64,000 bases of DNA from positions 42,485,554 through 42,549,553 of the forward strand of contig OX485803.1 in assembly GCA_950295325.1 (NCBI GenBank), in the 5' to 3' direction. Each line of letters begins with the position of its first letter. Positions within the stretch are counted from its first letter, which is position 1. The notes beneath the pieces were generated by a model that worked only from the letters and a program-made list of their open reading frames with translations, was not told the origin of the DNA and searched no databases. This DNA is from Polytrichum commune (lineage: Eukaryota > Streptophyta > Polytrichopsida > Polytrichales > Polytrichaceae). Shown piece after piece: positions 1 through 11,520 of this stretch. The position numbers and the translations under genes were made by a program.

Positions 1-704
1 TTCAGCCTAGTAAAAATATCGACACAAGATTGGAGAATAGGAGGACGACAAGCAACGCGATATTGGTACTCTCTGCCTGCGCTATGCTTAGTTCCTGCAA
101 AGCTCGGGAGCAGAAACTGACTAACAATCAGAATAACCACGACACTCAATGATCACCAATCTCTGTGGATCGTTTCAGACCTTCTCTTCAAGGTTTCCGC
201 ATCAGATCACGCAGCCTGGCTAAAAAACTCTACACAAGATTGGAGAAGAGAATGACGACAAGCAATCCTAAACCCTAAACACAACGGTGAGGCTCAAATG
301 TTGTGCACAAACGGGCACCCTACAATCAGGTTGAAGAGTTTCAAAAGAGAAGGGGAGAAAAACCACCAAGAGAAGTCGGGCATAGAATTAGGCTTCCAAT
401 TTCATCCATTTTTGGGTGAATGATAAGTAATTTTTCATTTATCCCTCGTGAGGCATGCGTACGAAATTGATTCTACTGAACATACATCCTAAGATCCTTA
501 TTTTCAGCCCCTATATTATTTTTACTAAAAGGGAATGGCCCATATTTTATACCTATCTATTTTACTTGTAATGGGCTTATGTACTTTTAATGGACCCTTC
601 ATTATTTGGAATTCTTTTATAATTTTTATGTCAAATGATTTTAATCCTCCCTATATTATGCCGCATGTCGTTTTTAAAATGCACTAAGTGACCTCCCCGT
701 GGGC
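1..704. other. Non-coding, AT-rich, with a diverged direct duplication
   Basis: I see no supported gene here. Two similar stretches, near 5-58 and 216-275, share the run CACAAGATTGGAGAA and a downstream GACGACAAGCAA, so the segment contains a diverged direct repeat about 210 bp apart. A telobox-like AAACCCTAAAC lies near 278. Such boxes occur in plant promoters, but no gene follows it. Confidence 0.35.
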
Positions 705-2520
705 GAGGAATGGAGTAGTTTACTTTATCGGGTCAATATGAATCACAATCCATACCCGGTGGCAAATCAAGCTTTTATTTGGTGGATCCAAACAACTCAG
801 ACCCCTCCAAAGTACAATCCCTAGTATTGAGATCTTCCAACCCCGGATAGGACTTCATGGCATCTGCTAGTAGTTTCGGATCTCCGCACTTGGTAGCAGC
901 TTTCAATTTCAAGGACGTAGAATCAGTCCCTTTACCAGTAGAACCACCTCTCAACCGCGATCTGTAATTTACAATCTGCATGAATGTACGGATCAAATCG
1001 TCCACTATTGCTTCATACAGACAAGTCATCTTGTTTCCAGACTAATGGAGCCATTTGTTATGCACTGTTTTTGTAAGATTACATATTGGCATTTATGCAC
1101 GTTCATCCATTGTCATATCCTGCAGACATTACACAAATTATGATAGATGATATATGTAAATATATATAATGGATATTCAAAAGCAAAATAACATCTAAAA
1201 TACATAGTGACGAAGCACTTACAAGAATCATGTGACCACCCCATTGCCTATAACGAAAGTGCTAGAATCCCAACCACTCAGACAAACCGAGAATGTCTTA
1301 TTCTGTGGCAGCTCCGGATGACAACCACCATGATCGAATGACATGATATTTAGTTTCAGCTTCATCAATTGTTATCGCGTCTTTATAACCCTTGCATAGT
1401 TGTTGTGCTAAAATTGCAAAGATGTCTTGATATATTTTTGCGTCACCTTATCCAAACTTTGTGACCAATGAAAAAGGCAAGTACGCTCACGACCCACCAT
1501 TGGCAAACTTAGGTCACCTACACCATATATCTTTCTAACCGCATTCCAATTAGCCTGAGCAATGTCTGCCATGAAATCCTTGAAATTCACTTTTGACACT
1601 CCATTTTCTGACATGACGGAGTTCAAATTTTCCCAAAAGAGTGTTTGAGCTACACCATCTTCAGATTACATGTCACAACACGTAATGGTCAGTACCTTAC
1701 AATACTTCCTATCGTACACATTACACGTAAGGGTAGTCCAGTCCTTCAGACGTTTGAGGTGGTCAAACATTATCCATGAATTCTCCATATCTCCTCCCAA
1801 CTACATACGTTTAACAAGATCCACACCACTTCCTGGAAGATCTATTGATATTTTGAAGACAAATACTTTGTCTTTGGATTGTCCTGGGAATCTACTACCA
1901 TGAACGTATTTGAAGCCCGAATGATCTTTGAGCGCTATGATACTATCCATCGTACATATTCCACTATGAACAAAGCGTTTTGAATCTTATACAAATTTAC
2001 GACAATTTGGAGAGGCAAGACAACTGAATTTATCCATGACGACCTCCAATGACGAACATGCTAGGTGATGTCCTTCACCATTTTATGGAGATTTTAAGAG
2101 GTAGTCTGCTAGGAATTGTTTGCTCGTTACCATAATTATTACAAAGTTTTTGGCAATGGGTGTTTTCATGACCTCATTGGCAACACATTGGTAAGCCATG
2201 TCAAGTGACTCACGACATGTATCATTTGATATATAGTGTTCATAAACACCTAGATGTATACAAGTTCTTGATATCCATGGGGATGTGGAGTGAACATATA
2301 TTATACGAGCATGACACAACGCAATACACATTGGCGTTGAATGACATACCCTACATTCCAATCTCGATATTTTGGGGGCAACATTTCCCACAGAAAATCC
2401 ATTCGGCGTAGTTGTGAACACCTGCATTGTGATACACATAATCATAATATGTATTTGTACACTGTAAATGACCGGCACATGAAGATTGCCTAAAAGATAG
2501 TCTAAAATTACATAAGAGGG
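705..2520 (-). pseudogene. Decayed MULE-like transposase copy, lacking its N-terminus and SWIM end
   Basis: This is a second copy of the transposase annotated at 15,125-18,927. Three stretches match it residue for residue with scattered differences. At 775-1029 it reads MTCLYEAIVDDLIRTF and GDPKLLADAMKSYPG. At 1408-1626 it reads FMADIAQANWNAVRKIYG followed by the CLFHW motif. At 2083-2520 it reads CAGHLQC and the cysteine-rich stretch after it. The exon 1 donor (ACTTAC on the plus strand, near 1220) is still visible. The copy has several frameshifts and stops. It ends near 705, before the SWIM zinc finger, and near 2,520, before the N-terminal half. It runs into a methyltransferase-like fragment on the opposite strand, so the whole unit looks like an internally deleted transposon. 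Not functional. Confidence 0.8.
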
Positions 2521-2690
2521 CCCCGAGAGTATTGGCAGTGCCGCCAATACCCCCGTGTATGAAAATGAAAACACGTATGAAGGTCCCATGAGTATTGGCG
2601 GTGCCACCAACATCCCCCCCTGCACCACAGTGGGTATAAATGCGGAAATACGTAAGAGAGCCATGGGAATATTGGCGGCCCGCGAGAAAA
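2521..2690. repeat. Short imperfect tandem with a TATTGGC-type palindrome
   Basis: Two to three imperfect units of about 80 bp each carry a near-palindrome of the form TATTGGC-RGTGCC-RCCAATA, for example at 2531-2552 and near 2592. The block sits exactly at the junction between the truncated transposase and the truncated methyltransferase-like fragment. It may be what remains of the intergenic palindromic region of the parent element. It resembles, but does not match, the arrays at 20-22 kb. Confidence 0.5.
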
Positions 2691-3330
2691 ACATCCATTG
2701 TTCTTCGAATGTTTGATTGATGCTTTCTCAAAATCCGAAGGCATTATTGCAGACGGCACTGCTGGCACATGTATAAAATATTTTGTTTTTGTTTTAAAAT
2801 TATCTTATTATGTGATCGTTACAAACTAACATGTTTTCATTTATTGATCTTTTGATAATTGTTTATTATCTCTTTGAAGCGTCACCTCTTGGCATTGGAA
2901 GGTGATGAAGATGTTTTTGATTATGTCTTGAGGCCTTTGATTATACAATCTCCTTTACCTATTGGCAAGGATATCAATTTTGAAGACTCGGATAATTCTC
3001 CACTTGTTAATCGCGAGAAAATCAATTTATTTTGTTAATAAGTTTTGTTTGTTTATCTTGTTCGAAAGTTTCATATGGTTGATTGTATAATTTTACTTGC
3101 ATTATATTGTATATGTATTTAGTTGGATTATTATGGATATTAACACATCTATGTTGTCGTGTGCTAGCAATGTGATACCACAATGTTACAGACGTTGACG
3201 ACCTTTTTTTGAAGATCCAAATTTTGTAGCAAGCCCATCACCACTACGAAGCCTCCCTATCTATGCCGAGACTATGGCTTCCGTTTGGAGTTCATAGATT
3301 TAGAGGCCAAATCATGATTAACATCCATGA
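2691..3330 (+). pseudogene. 3' fragment of the ParB/methyltransferase-like gene
   Basis: Plus-strand remains of the last exons of the gene at 19,450-26,438. The segment 2693-2780 reads LFFECLIDAFSKSEG followed by IIADGTAGT, matching RFFQDLIELFTPSNG and VVDLTCSTG of the better copy. After an intron (about 2781-2879) comes RHLLALEGDEDVFDYVLRPL. A last exon near 3,230-3,300 gives SPSPLRSLPIYAETMA, matching the tail motif RSPSRSPRLPSYAENVA. The intron after the glycine-rich motif also occurs in the copy at 11.5-13.1 kb but not in the one at 25.6-26.1 kb. Everything upstream of the motif I region is missing. Not functional. Confidence 0.75.
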
Positions 3331-4676
3331 AATGCATGTTGTTGAGAGTAGACAATGTAGTGAAGATGAAAGCTGAATGTGTTTAGTTCAAGAGAACGTC
3401 ATTTGTCCATGTTAGCAATGGTCACTCCAGTGGAAGGTAGGGAAAAAAAATAAAAGAAAAAATAGCTTTTGTTTATCAAGCAAAAGACAATTGTCAAGGA
3501 CTAGAATGAATAGACGTGTTCCTCGAATGATAGGAGTGGACCTATCAGGCTCAACAAGAAATTTGACGTACAAAGATATTGTGGCATCTGAAATGATAAC
3601 GGAAGATGTCTTCGAACATCAAACTCCTACATGTGAAGCTCAATCACATATCGTCTCTGAATGTGTGAGACCCAAACCTTCACCCCTTATGCCTCGAAGT
3701 TTGGGTGACGGCTCAAGCTTCACATGGATCTAAATTATCCTCTTGTACCAAACTAATTTACATTATGTGTTGGGACATAAGGTGAGCGTGCACACAATTT
3801 GTATTAGGGAATTGAACCGCACAGCTACATTCATCAATTCTCAAAACCCACAACCTTTACCAACTTCAACCCTCTTTAGGTTGCATACCCCTCTGGTAAT
3901 TCTAGGTGTGAGTAATGAGCTCTTCAGTATTAATAAATACTTGTGCCACATTGCTCAATCGTTAAGCCCCTAAGTTTACACTTCCTACTTGCCTAACCCC
4001 CACAACACTAATATTAATTAACTACCTATTTAACTACCTAATTAACTACCTAATGAGACCCTTAGTCCCCATCCTAACGTCTCTGCTCCCCCACACTAGG
4101 CCTCGGCCATCACAGCAGCTAGCACGGTCATGAGATCCGTGCCTCAACACCCCTGCCCCCACCGTAGAGCTTCTCAGTCCTCCGAACCAAGCGTTGAACT
4201 TCTCAATCTCTGTAAGGATTCAGCGGACTGCCCTTCCACGCCTTTCTAGCAATGCCGTAATCCACAACCTTGCAAGCTCAACTTTCCGCCTTCCCACCAG
4301 AATTTCTAGGCCAGAATCCAGGTTGAGGAAGACAAATTGAATTCACACAACTGCCCACCTCGACGCACTCCATGCGGGTTAGAGCCAGTGTAGCACATTC
4401 GCCGCATGACAGTTGCATTGCCGCCTGTATTGATTTTTCGACATGCATCCACCGGTTCCAGTGCCGATTCCTCCCTTCTCGAATGTGGACATCGCTCTTC
4501 GTCCAGCAGCCATCACATCTGTAAGAGCGCCCGAGCTCTCTCTCCAACCCAATTTGTCGCATGAGTGAATGAGAGCATAATCTCAAGCTGGTTATGCAGT
4601 TCAATCCAACATCCTCCGAGCCCCAGTTCGGTGCCCTCGGGGGGGGGGGCAGTGTGTTAAAAAGTTAAGGATATAG
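3331..4676. other. No supported gene; unassigned repeat-like DNA
   Basis: Open frames exist (3491-3733 +, 3743-3973 +, 4278-4604 -) but none shows a motif I recognise. A small tandem of TTAACTACCTA units lies near 4,018-4,052 and a G10 run near 4,640. Confidence 0.3.
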
Positions 4677-4936
4677 GTGCGAACAACCACTATTTTATAG
4701 GGGGGTATTACTTTCAATTCTCTTCTTTTCTCACATGCTATCATTATGTAAATTTCTACTTTGGGTTAATAGAAAAATGGCTTGCATTACTTATAATTCC
4801 AAAATACCTATTATTCCATACCCTATAGTACTTTAAAGATGTCCAATGCCATTTTTGATACCCTATATTACTCTTAAGTCGATTTATAATTTTTAGCTCC
4901 CATGTTTTTAAAATACCCTATCATTTGTTCGCACGT
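4677..4936. mobile_element. Small MITE candidate, 260 bp
   Basis: GTGCGAACAA at the left end is mirrored by TTGTTCGCAC at the right end. The inverted similarity continues imperfectly into TATTTTATAGGG and TACCCTATCA. The interior is AT-rich and non-coding with repeated TACCCTATA words. I could not assign a superfamily because no target duplication is clear next to the flanking G and C homopolymers. Confidence 0.45.
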
Positions 4937-5379
4937 ATATTGCTACTCCAACCAATGACTACCCCCCCCCCCCGAGTTGGTGCCACTCCTGCACGCACAC
5001 ATTGTCACCAGCTCAAGGTCGGCCATTCACAGACTTACGCATATTTTCTCCTTTTCGGCACACCCCCTACCCAGAGGCTGACACCTTCTTAGTCCAGCGT
5101 CCTCGAACTACTGCCGACGTACCTCTGAGTCGCATCCTCCTTTTCCACCTCGCTGCTCCCCTCACAGTGGTGGCCGCCGACCTCCTGCCTTCGAAAGACC
5201 AGATTCCCCGAGAGAGAGAGAGAAAGAGAGGGTCCAGGGGCCTCATCCCTGGATCCGGAAATCCAGATCCTTACCCACCTTTGGGTAACGGCCCCCTTCC
5301 CTTTACGAACATGGCCCTTATCCAAAACGAACACCCCCAACACCTAAGCATGGTTAATACTTCCTACCTTGGCCATCTA
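4937..5379. other. No supported gene; C-run and GA-rich stretch
   Basis: A C12 run near 4,963 and a GAGA stretch near 5,212-5,230 are the only clear features. The 128-codon frame at 5002-5388 overlaps a minus-strand frame of similar length and shows no motif, so I do not call it a gene. Confidence 0.3.
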
Positions 5380-7189
5380 AAAGTGTAGCCGTTAATGGCT
5401 ACCCTTAGTTGCATTTCAGATTCTTTTGTATACATGCTTCCTTCTTCATGTAGACACATACTTTCATAATTTTTTGTCCTTCAATAAGGTGGTCGTTAAC
5501 GGCCACTCTTATTGAAATTTCATATTCTTTTGCATATGTGGTTTTTTCCTTATGTATACTCTCACTTTCATAATTTTTTTACACTTGTCATATTTCTCAT
5601 TTTCTTTTAGTTTGCATATGTGATTTCTTCCATATGTATATATTCCTATTAATTTGTTTTTATCTTTCATATGGGTGATATTTTTGTGCTTTAGATATGG
5701 AAGTTGTACATCTTTCAAAAAATCAATTGGAATTGCAATTGCATGCATTTTTTAAGAAAGAAACTGTCAATACATCTTCCCGTCTTGAACGGTTGAGGTA
5801 TCAACCAAGGATAAAATCTAAACTCAATATTCCACTATGGCGAATGGTTTCATTGCATGTTGTTAGGTTTTTTGTTGCTTGTGGTTATATGGAGGGCAAT
5901 GGAGTTTTTTACGTGGCCTTGGAAAACAATGAGGGGAAAACAATAAATGTTACTAATAGTATCATTTAATCATGAAATAACAACTGGGTGCGGGCAAATG
6001 ATGCCTTTGAAAAAATATTGCAAATTGATGAGAACCTTAAAAAAATTTCTAGCAAAATGTTCATGATGTGGGACGGAAATCACCGTTTGCAAGCATAGTT
6101 GCCCATTATTAATCGAGATAATACACATGAACCTACTTGGCATTATGTTGTTGAAAGTATTATTTTGGACGTCAAGGGAGATATTGCAATCATGTTGGCA
6201 GCTTTACATGAAGTCAATTGGTAATTCCTTCATTCTTATCTTTTTATTTGTTCTTTTTTTATTTTTTATTTTTTATTTTTTTGGGCTTATCATTGGTTAT
6301 TTTATTTTCTCAGGAGGATCTAAAAATTCCATGTTTATATAAATCTCGTTCATGAGCTTTTCCGCATTCAAAGCATTGTTGGGTAACTACTTTCATATTT
6401 TTAAAAACTTGTCTCCAAAGAACATCCTACTGTTGTTGATGCCAAAAAAAAATCCAAACATAGAACTTGGTTCACTTTTATTGTTAAGGCTCTCAATGGA
6501 ACTCTATATCAGATTATTTTTTCTAAAGTATTAAATTCTCGTGCATTTTTTTTTCTTATATATATTTTTTGTTTTTTTATTTGGATTTTTATAACTATAT
6601 TTTTTATTGCATCTCATTTTGATTATGTGTGATTTATCATATTCTTATATATATTTTCTTTGGTGTAGCAAGAATTGGGAGATGCTACTGCTACTGCTCA
6701 AAGGAAATTTTATGAGAAATACCCTGATCCTACACATTGGACTTCAAGTGCAGTTGATAAATTTATTTCCTAAGTTGTTGAGAGGGTGAGATTGACTTTC
6801 CATTCGGAACTGAAGAAACAACTTCCCATTGCAGATCCTAGATATACTCCTATGTTCTTAGAGTAGATGAAGTCTCATTAAGAAATTGTGAGGCCAAACC
6901 GCCCACCCTTAAGCATCCTAATCCGGGTGAGGGAATGGATATCACATTCGTTTCGCATAGCTCCCTCTTACCCACTTCATTGGAAGTCATTACATTTCCC
7001 ATTAATTCGTACACACCAATTTATTCCATAATAAGATTACAAGTGTTAAGAAACACTCTTCTCTATCATGGCGCTATTCGCATGCTCAAATACAATCCCA
7101 CACAACTTAATCACCACTCTAATGAACTAGTATTTTCCCCTTCGTTTGAAACCAACACTATGCACTAACCTAAATGACTATGCTACAAT

Positions 7190-7570
7190 TTAGTCTAGTC
7201 TAAGTAAGCTCTACCTCGGCCTTAGCAACCACTACCCTCGGCCTTAGTAAGCCCTGGTCCCATATAATTAAGTTCTGCCCTTGGCCTAGTAGCTGCTGGC
7301 TCGGCCTTCGTAAGCCCCTGGTTCCATCTAATTAAGCTATGCCCTTAGCCTAGTAGCTGCTGGCTCCATCTGATTAAGCTCTGCCCCATGGCCTAGTAGC
7401 TGCTGGCTCCATCTAATTAAGTTCTGCCCTTGGCCTAGCCTTAGCAACCACTATCCTCGGCCTTCGTAAGCCCCTGGTTCCATCTAATTAAGCTCTGCCC
7501 CACGGCCTAGTAGCTGCTGGCTCCATCTAATTAAGTTATGCCCTTGGCCTTAGTAGCTCTTGGCCTTGGC
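7190..7570. repeat. Tandem repeat, CTAGTAGCTGCTGGCTCCAT family
   Basis: About six to eight imperfect units of roughly 50-60 bp combine the phrases GGCCTAGTAGCTGCTGG, CTCCATCTAATTAAG and CTCTGCCC. Units differ by small indels and by interposed CCTCGGCCTTAGTAAGCC. Confidence 0.75.
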
Positions 7571-7584
7571 CTTAGTAAGCCCCT

Positions 7585-7740
7585 ATCAAGTTACCCTTAA
7601 TCACTACTTTCCTAAGCTCCTCTAATCACTAATTTTCTAAGCTACCTTTAATCACTACTTTTCTAAGTTCCCTTTAATCACTACTTTTCTAAGTTCCCTC
7701 TAATCGCTAATTTTCTAAGCTCCCTCTAATCAACATTCTC
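7585..7740. repeat. Tandem repeat, CTCTAATCACTAATTTTCTAAG family
   Basis: About six units of 26-30 bp follow the pattern TAATCACTAMTTTTCTAAGY then CCCTY. It directly follows the GCTGCTGG repeat in the same insertion. Confidence 0.75.
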
Positions 7741-7757
7741 TACCACACTACCCCACT

Positions 7758-7832
7758 CTCACACACACACCCACACACACCACAAGAGAGAGAGAGAATG
7801 AGAGGAAGGAGGAAGGAAGGAGGGAGGGCACC
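7758..7832. repeat. AC, GA and GGAA microsatellites
   Basis: Short runs of CACACA, GAGAGAGA and GGAAGGAAGGAGGG lie side by side. Confidence 0.8.
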
Positions 7833-8240
7833 CAAACCACAACCTCCTTAGCCATCTCCTACTTAGTAGGACCTTATCCTATCCACTAAACCCTCACCCC
7901 CTAAACCAACAAGAACATATTCTAATTCAAACATTTAAATCAAAGGCACTTCCCCTTGCCTCATCAAGTACTACTCCTCTAATCAAAACACTTTCTAATT
8001 CCACTAAACCCCTACTTAACCAAACAAGATGGCTTAAGGCCTAAACATAAATCCACACCAAGCCTCACTCTTTTTATACTTTTGATTGTTTTAACAACAC
8101 TCCAAATGCAATCCTAAGTAATTCTAAACATAAAACAAATATGAGCACTCATTTTGGACTTATATAAACTCACGATGAGAATCATGAGATGACTCAAGAA
8201 AAACTTTGGATGTTAGCGACTTCGCCAATGGACACTTCCA

Positions 8241-8287
8241 TGAAGAACATGTGAGTTGAGAGGTGGAACAACTCACATGTTCTTCGT
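8241..8287. other. Perfect short hairpin, 17-bp stem
   Basis: GAAGAACATGTGAGTTG is followed after about ten bases by its exact reverse complement. It may be a terminal hairpin of a mobile element or a small-RNA-like foldback; the sequence does not decide. Confidence 0.5.
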
Positions 8288-9240
8288 TAGGCTCTCAAAT
8301 TTCCGAAACCAAAATTCAATGATATAGAGTTTTCTAAGTGGCTTCATAAAGCTATTTAGTGGGCTCAAGTGATAATGTTTTTTTCTTCTATTATTTTTGG
8401 TACATTAAATTTTTATCTTTGTTTTTTAATTATTTTTTCAATCATTGAACTCTTCTAATCTTTATTTTGTATTTGGCAGTTGGCTATTGAGACTGAGAAG
8501 CTCTTTGATGCTACTGTGGCTAATATGCATGTATCCATCAACTATCTTCCAGATAGTATGGATCCTCTGCCCATTATTTTCAATTATGTGGAGGCAATGC
8601 GCATATCATTGTGGGATACTGCATTTTTTCGTGAATTCGGTAGAGGTAAGGGATCTCACAAAAACCATAACATTGACAAGCAACTCAATTTCAATCCAGC
8701 CATGCGAAGGGTGTTTTATAGGTACTTCAAATATGTCTTATTTCTTGCTAAAGCCATTTTCAAATCTCTGATTTTTTTTTGCTAACTATTTGGATATCGA
8801 AAGTGAAGAATGCATGTTCACATAAGAGATTATGAAATCTTGGGATCCTATGCATTTTGAAAATGTGGGTGGTATTTGGATTGTCCTCTTAAAACACCTT
8901 CCACTTTTAATGTTGTCCTTCGAGATTTCATTCAACCCGTTCTCAAGAGTACAACTAAAGTTGCTCCAAGCATAACGGATGAGGATATAACCAAGATGCC
9001 AAAAAAAAATCTAAGCCCAAAAGATCAATCCTCCTAATTCATGATAGCGATGACGATGCTCCAGTTCAAAGCAATCTCAATAACCTTGCAGAGACTGAAC
9101 ATTTTTCTTCAAATTTAGAGGCAATGTTCTCTACTTCAAAGCGGCAGAAAACAACTCCTTCTCCTATCTTCGATATACCTCCTAAGCTTAGAGGTATTGT
9201 AGTTGATTTTTTTGGCCAAAGCAGCTTAGTTACTTAATTT

Positions 9241-11520
9241 TGGTTCAAATTAGTGCCAAAACTTACTTTGATTAGAGCATTAGTAAAGAAATGCTAGACC
9301 TAATCACTAAAACTCAAAAAGTAGGTTAGCCAAATTAAAAAGCAAAAATTAGGCTAATGACCTAAAGTTAGTGAGCAAAATTTGGACATGTGTCAAATGA
9401 CTAAAACCCTTAAAAACCTAGTTACGGGAGGACACATCCATTGGGTAGGCATTTGACGGGTAACTACCGAACCTACTCGAGAGGAAAAATGAGAGAGACG
9501 AAGGAGAGAGGGGGCCATTATCAAGTTTGAGTTTTTTTTTAGCGAAGGAGAGAGCATTATCGAGTTTTGGGTTTTCGAGCGGGATACAATAAATTCCTCT
9601 CGTGAAGAGAGCGAATGTTATATTTCTGTTGAAATAAAAATTATTATTATTACATTCTTCAAAGCTCGTTTGAATTGGGTATGAAGCCTTTCTTTGTTTT
9701 GCGCGCAAGTGTCTAACAATTTTTTGTAAGGGTTCATTACATTACTGAGCACCTATCAGCTCATCTGTTACTATTAATAACAGTGCATAGGCTGCAGATG
9801 AGTTTTTCATGTCTACAGTAATAATATCCCATAATAGAAACGGGAATAATTTGTGGTCCCCCATAACGCAACGTTGAAGTTGAATAGTGTTAAGTTTGCA
9901 ATTGTGATCAGGGAGATTTTTGGGCATAACCGGTTGACATCCTAGTGTTTGCAAGTCCAACCAGTTTGCAAGCCTTCGATGCGGCGATGTAAATCCAAAG
10001 TCAACTGTTAAGAAAGATACACAACATCAGTTTAATGCACAAGAGAGTGCACAGGGTTAGAGATTCTGCTCGCATGCGGGTTCATGCCCATCTTAGCTAT
10101 GGTGCATGGTTCTTCATCAAATTGTGAGAGCAACGAGGAGGAATGCAAGAATGTCATATTTCGCGTCGGGGAGCTATTGTCGACTACTTACCCTGGGAGA
10201 ATCTGATGTTTTTTTCCACAACATTAAGCGTGACTGCAAGTCGACCTTTGGAATCGCAACTTCGACGAAACGAAAGAATTTCTCTTCTCAAGCACGATGA
10301 AGAAAAGATGGGATTGATTTTGCAAGGCAAGAGAAGACAAATATGCAGTGGAGATTAACAACTGCGCATTGATCTGGTCAAGCTTTTGAAGCTTCAGATT
10401 CATCTACAAGGCGGAGGAGCTAAGCCTTCGGCGCCGAAACGAAGAGGAAGCTTGGAAGCTGGAAGGTTATCCCATAACTCTTGGGAAGACCAAGCAGTGC
10501 AGTAATAAAAACCTTTGGACGAAGAGGCTAGTCAAGTACACTTGTCTACAGAAGTCCAACCCGAGAGCTCATCTTCCTGGAATTGAATCACAAAACCTAC
10601 AAGCTGCAAAATATAGGTGTTAATTTTTTGCACATCATAATACTTTGCATCATTTAAACACTACCATGGGCATCCAACATTGCACAATTATCACATAAAT
10701 TCAATGCTGTAATTAAAGGAAACTGTGAAAGTTGTATAAATTAATTTTTAGCTGTGAAGGCAATAAGAAAAATTACAAAAACAAAAACATCAAAATTAAG
10801 GCTTATTCCGAAGAGAATTCCAAATCTAATTAATGAAATAATAAGGAACCAAAAGATAAATGAATTAATTGAATTATGAATTTGATTAAGTAATATGAAA
10901 GAACCGATTGCTATAAAATAAATATATAAGAAAAACTAATGTATTATGGCCTAAACATATTATCGAAGAATAATGGATCCGAAACCGCCAACTTAGTTTG
11001 AGGTAAGGACCATTAAATATACTGCCACACTAAATCTCACAGTAAATAAATGAGTGAAAACAACTCGTAGGGTTGTTATTACTGTATTTCATGATCCATT
11101 AAATTCACAAATTAATCAATGAGAGTTTATGGATCTAGTCAGAGTGCCCTTGGCTCTGATGACATGTGGTTACTGGATACTCAAAAAGACTATTGTTGAG
11201 TCGTGACTCCTTGCATTGCGAAAAAACCCAAATGTCTAAACACATGGTTACTATTGGACAATGGTTGTGAGGGAGAGGCTGAGCAAATGCATGTACGGAC
11301 TTGAGAGCCCCTGAACCACAAATATTGTAATTTAACCCTAAAATAACTCTAAAAAGTTAAATTTACCTTGGGTTTGTGTGTACAAATCACATACATAAAC
11401 TATTATGAACTATCAATTCACTTAAGAGTGACATCTAGATGAATAACCTGACACTCATTTAGTCTTCCCTTGGGTGTTTCATATAAAATTGAACCCAAGT
11501 AAAAATCCTATCTACATGTA
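9241..11520. mobile_element. Unclassified insertion between the two halves of the relic gene
   Basis: About 2.3 kb with no match to the intact methyltransferase-like gene lies between its linker region (to 9,240) and its catalytic-domain half (from 11,523). A minus-strand frame at about 9,742-10,010 (SPHRRLANWLDLQTLGC and onward) looks mildly coding and could be a captured gene fragment, but I do not recognise it. The rest, 10,640-11,500, is AT-rich with no motif I can name. Confidence 0.35.

Larger units (their letters stand above)
6900..8440. mobile_element. Insertion within the pseudogene, rich in tandem repeats
   Basis: About 1.5 kb with no counterpart in the intact copy separates the FLE and QLAIETEKL segments of the relic gene, so it is probably a later insertion. 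Its ends are not sharp and I see no terminal repeats or target duplication. It contains the tandem repeats and hairpin listed separately. Confidence 0.4.
5380..9240 (+). pseudogene. N-terminal two-thirds of an old ParB/methyltransferase-like gene copy, split by an insertion
   Basis: This relic aligns in order with exons 2 to 5 of the gene at 19,450-26,438. Near 5,697 a TTTAG acceptor opens an exon reading KSKLNIPLWRMV (parent SRLRVPLCRMV). At about 6,060-6,090 MFMMWDGNHRLQA keeps the ParB-like motif. At 6,128-6,230 comes TWHYVVESIILD. At 6,670-6,880 QELGDATATAQRKFYEKYPDP and KKQLPIADPRYTPMFLE match. An insertion of about 1.5 kb follows. At 8,475-8,735 QLAIETEKLFDATV and AMRRVFYRYFKYVL continue the homology. 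At 8,815-8,900 comes the ECMFT block and at 9,000-9,230 a charged linker. It has many stops and frameshifts. The AACGGCCACTCTTAT block near 5,490 also matches the 5' side of exon 2 in the better copy (near 22,417). It probably once continued into 11,523-13,104. Confidence 0.75.

Noticed and set aside
278-290. Telomeric repeat
   Set aside because: Only one AAACCCTAAAC word is present; this is a telobox-like word and not a telomere array.
5002-5388. 128-codon open frame on the plus strand
   Set aside because: It overlaps an antisense frame of similar length, is driven by GA-rich and proline-rich composition, and shows no motif, splice or start context.
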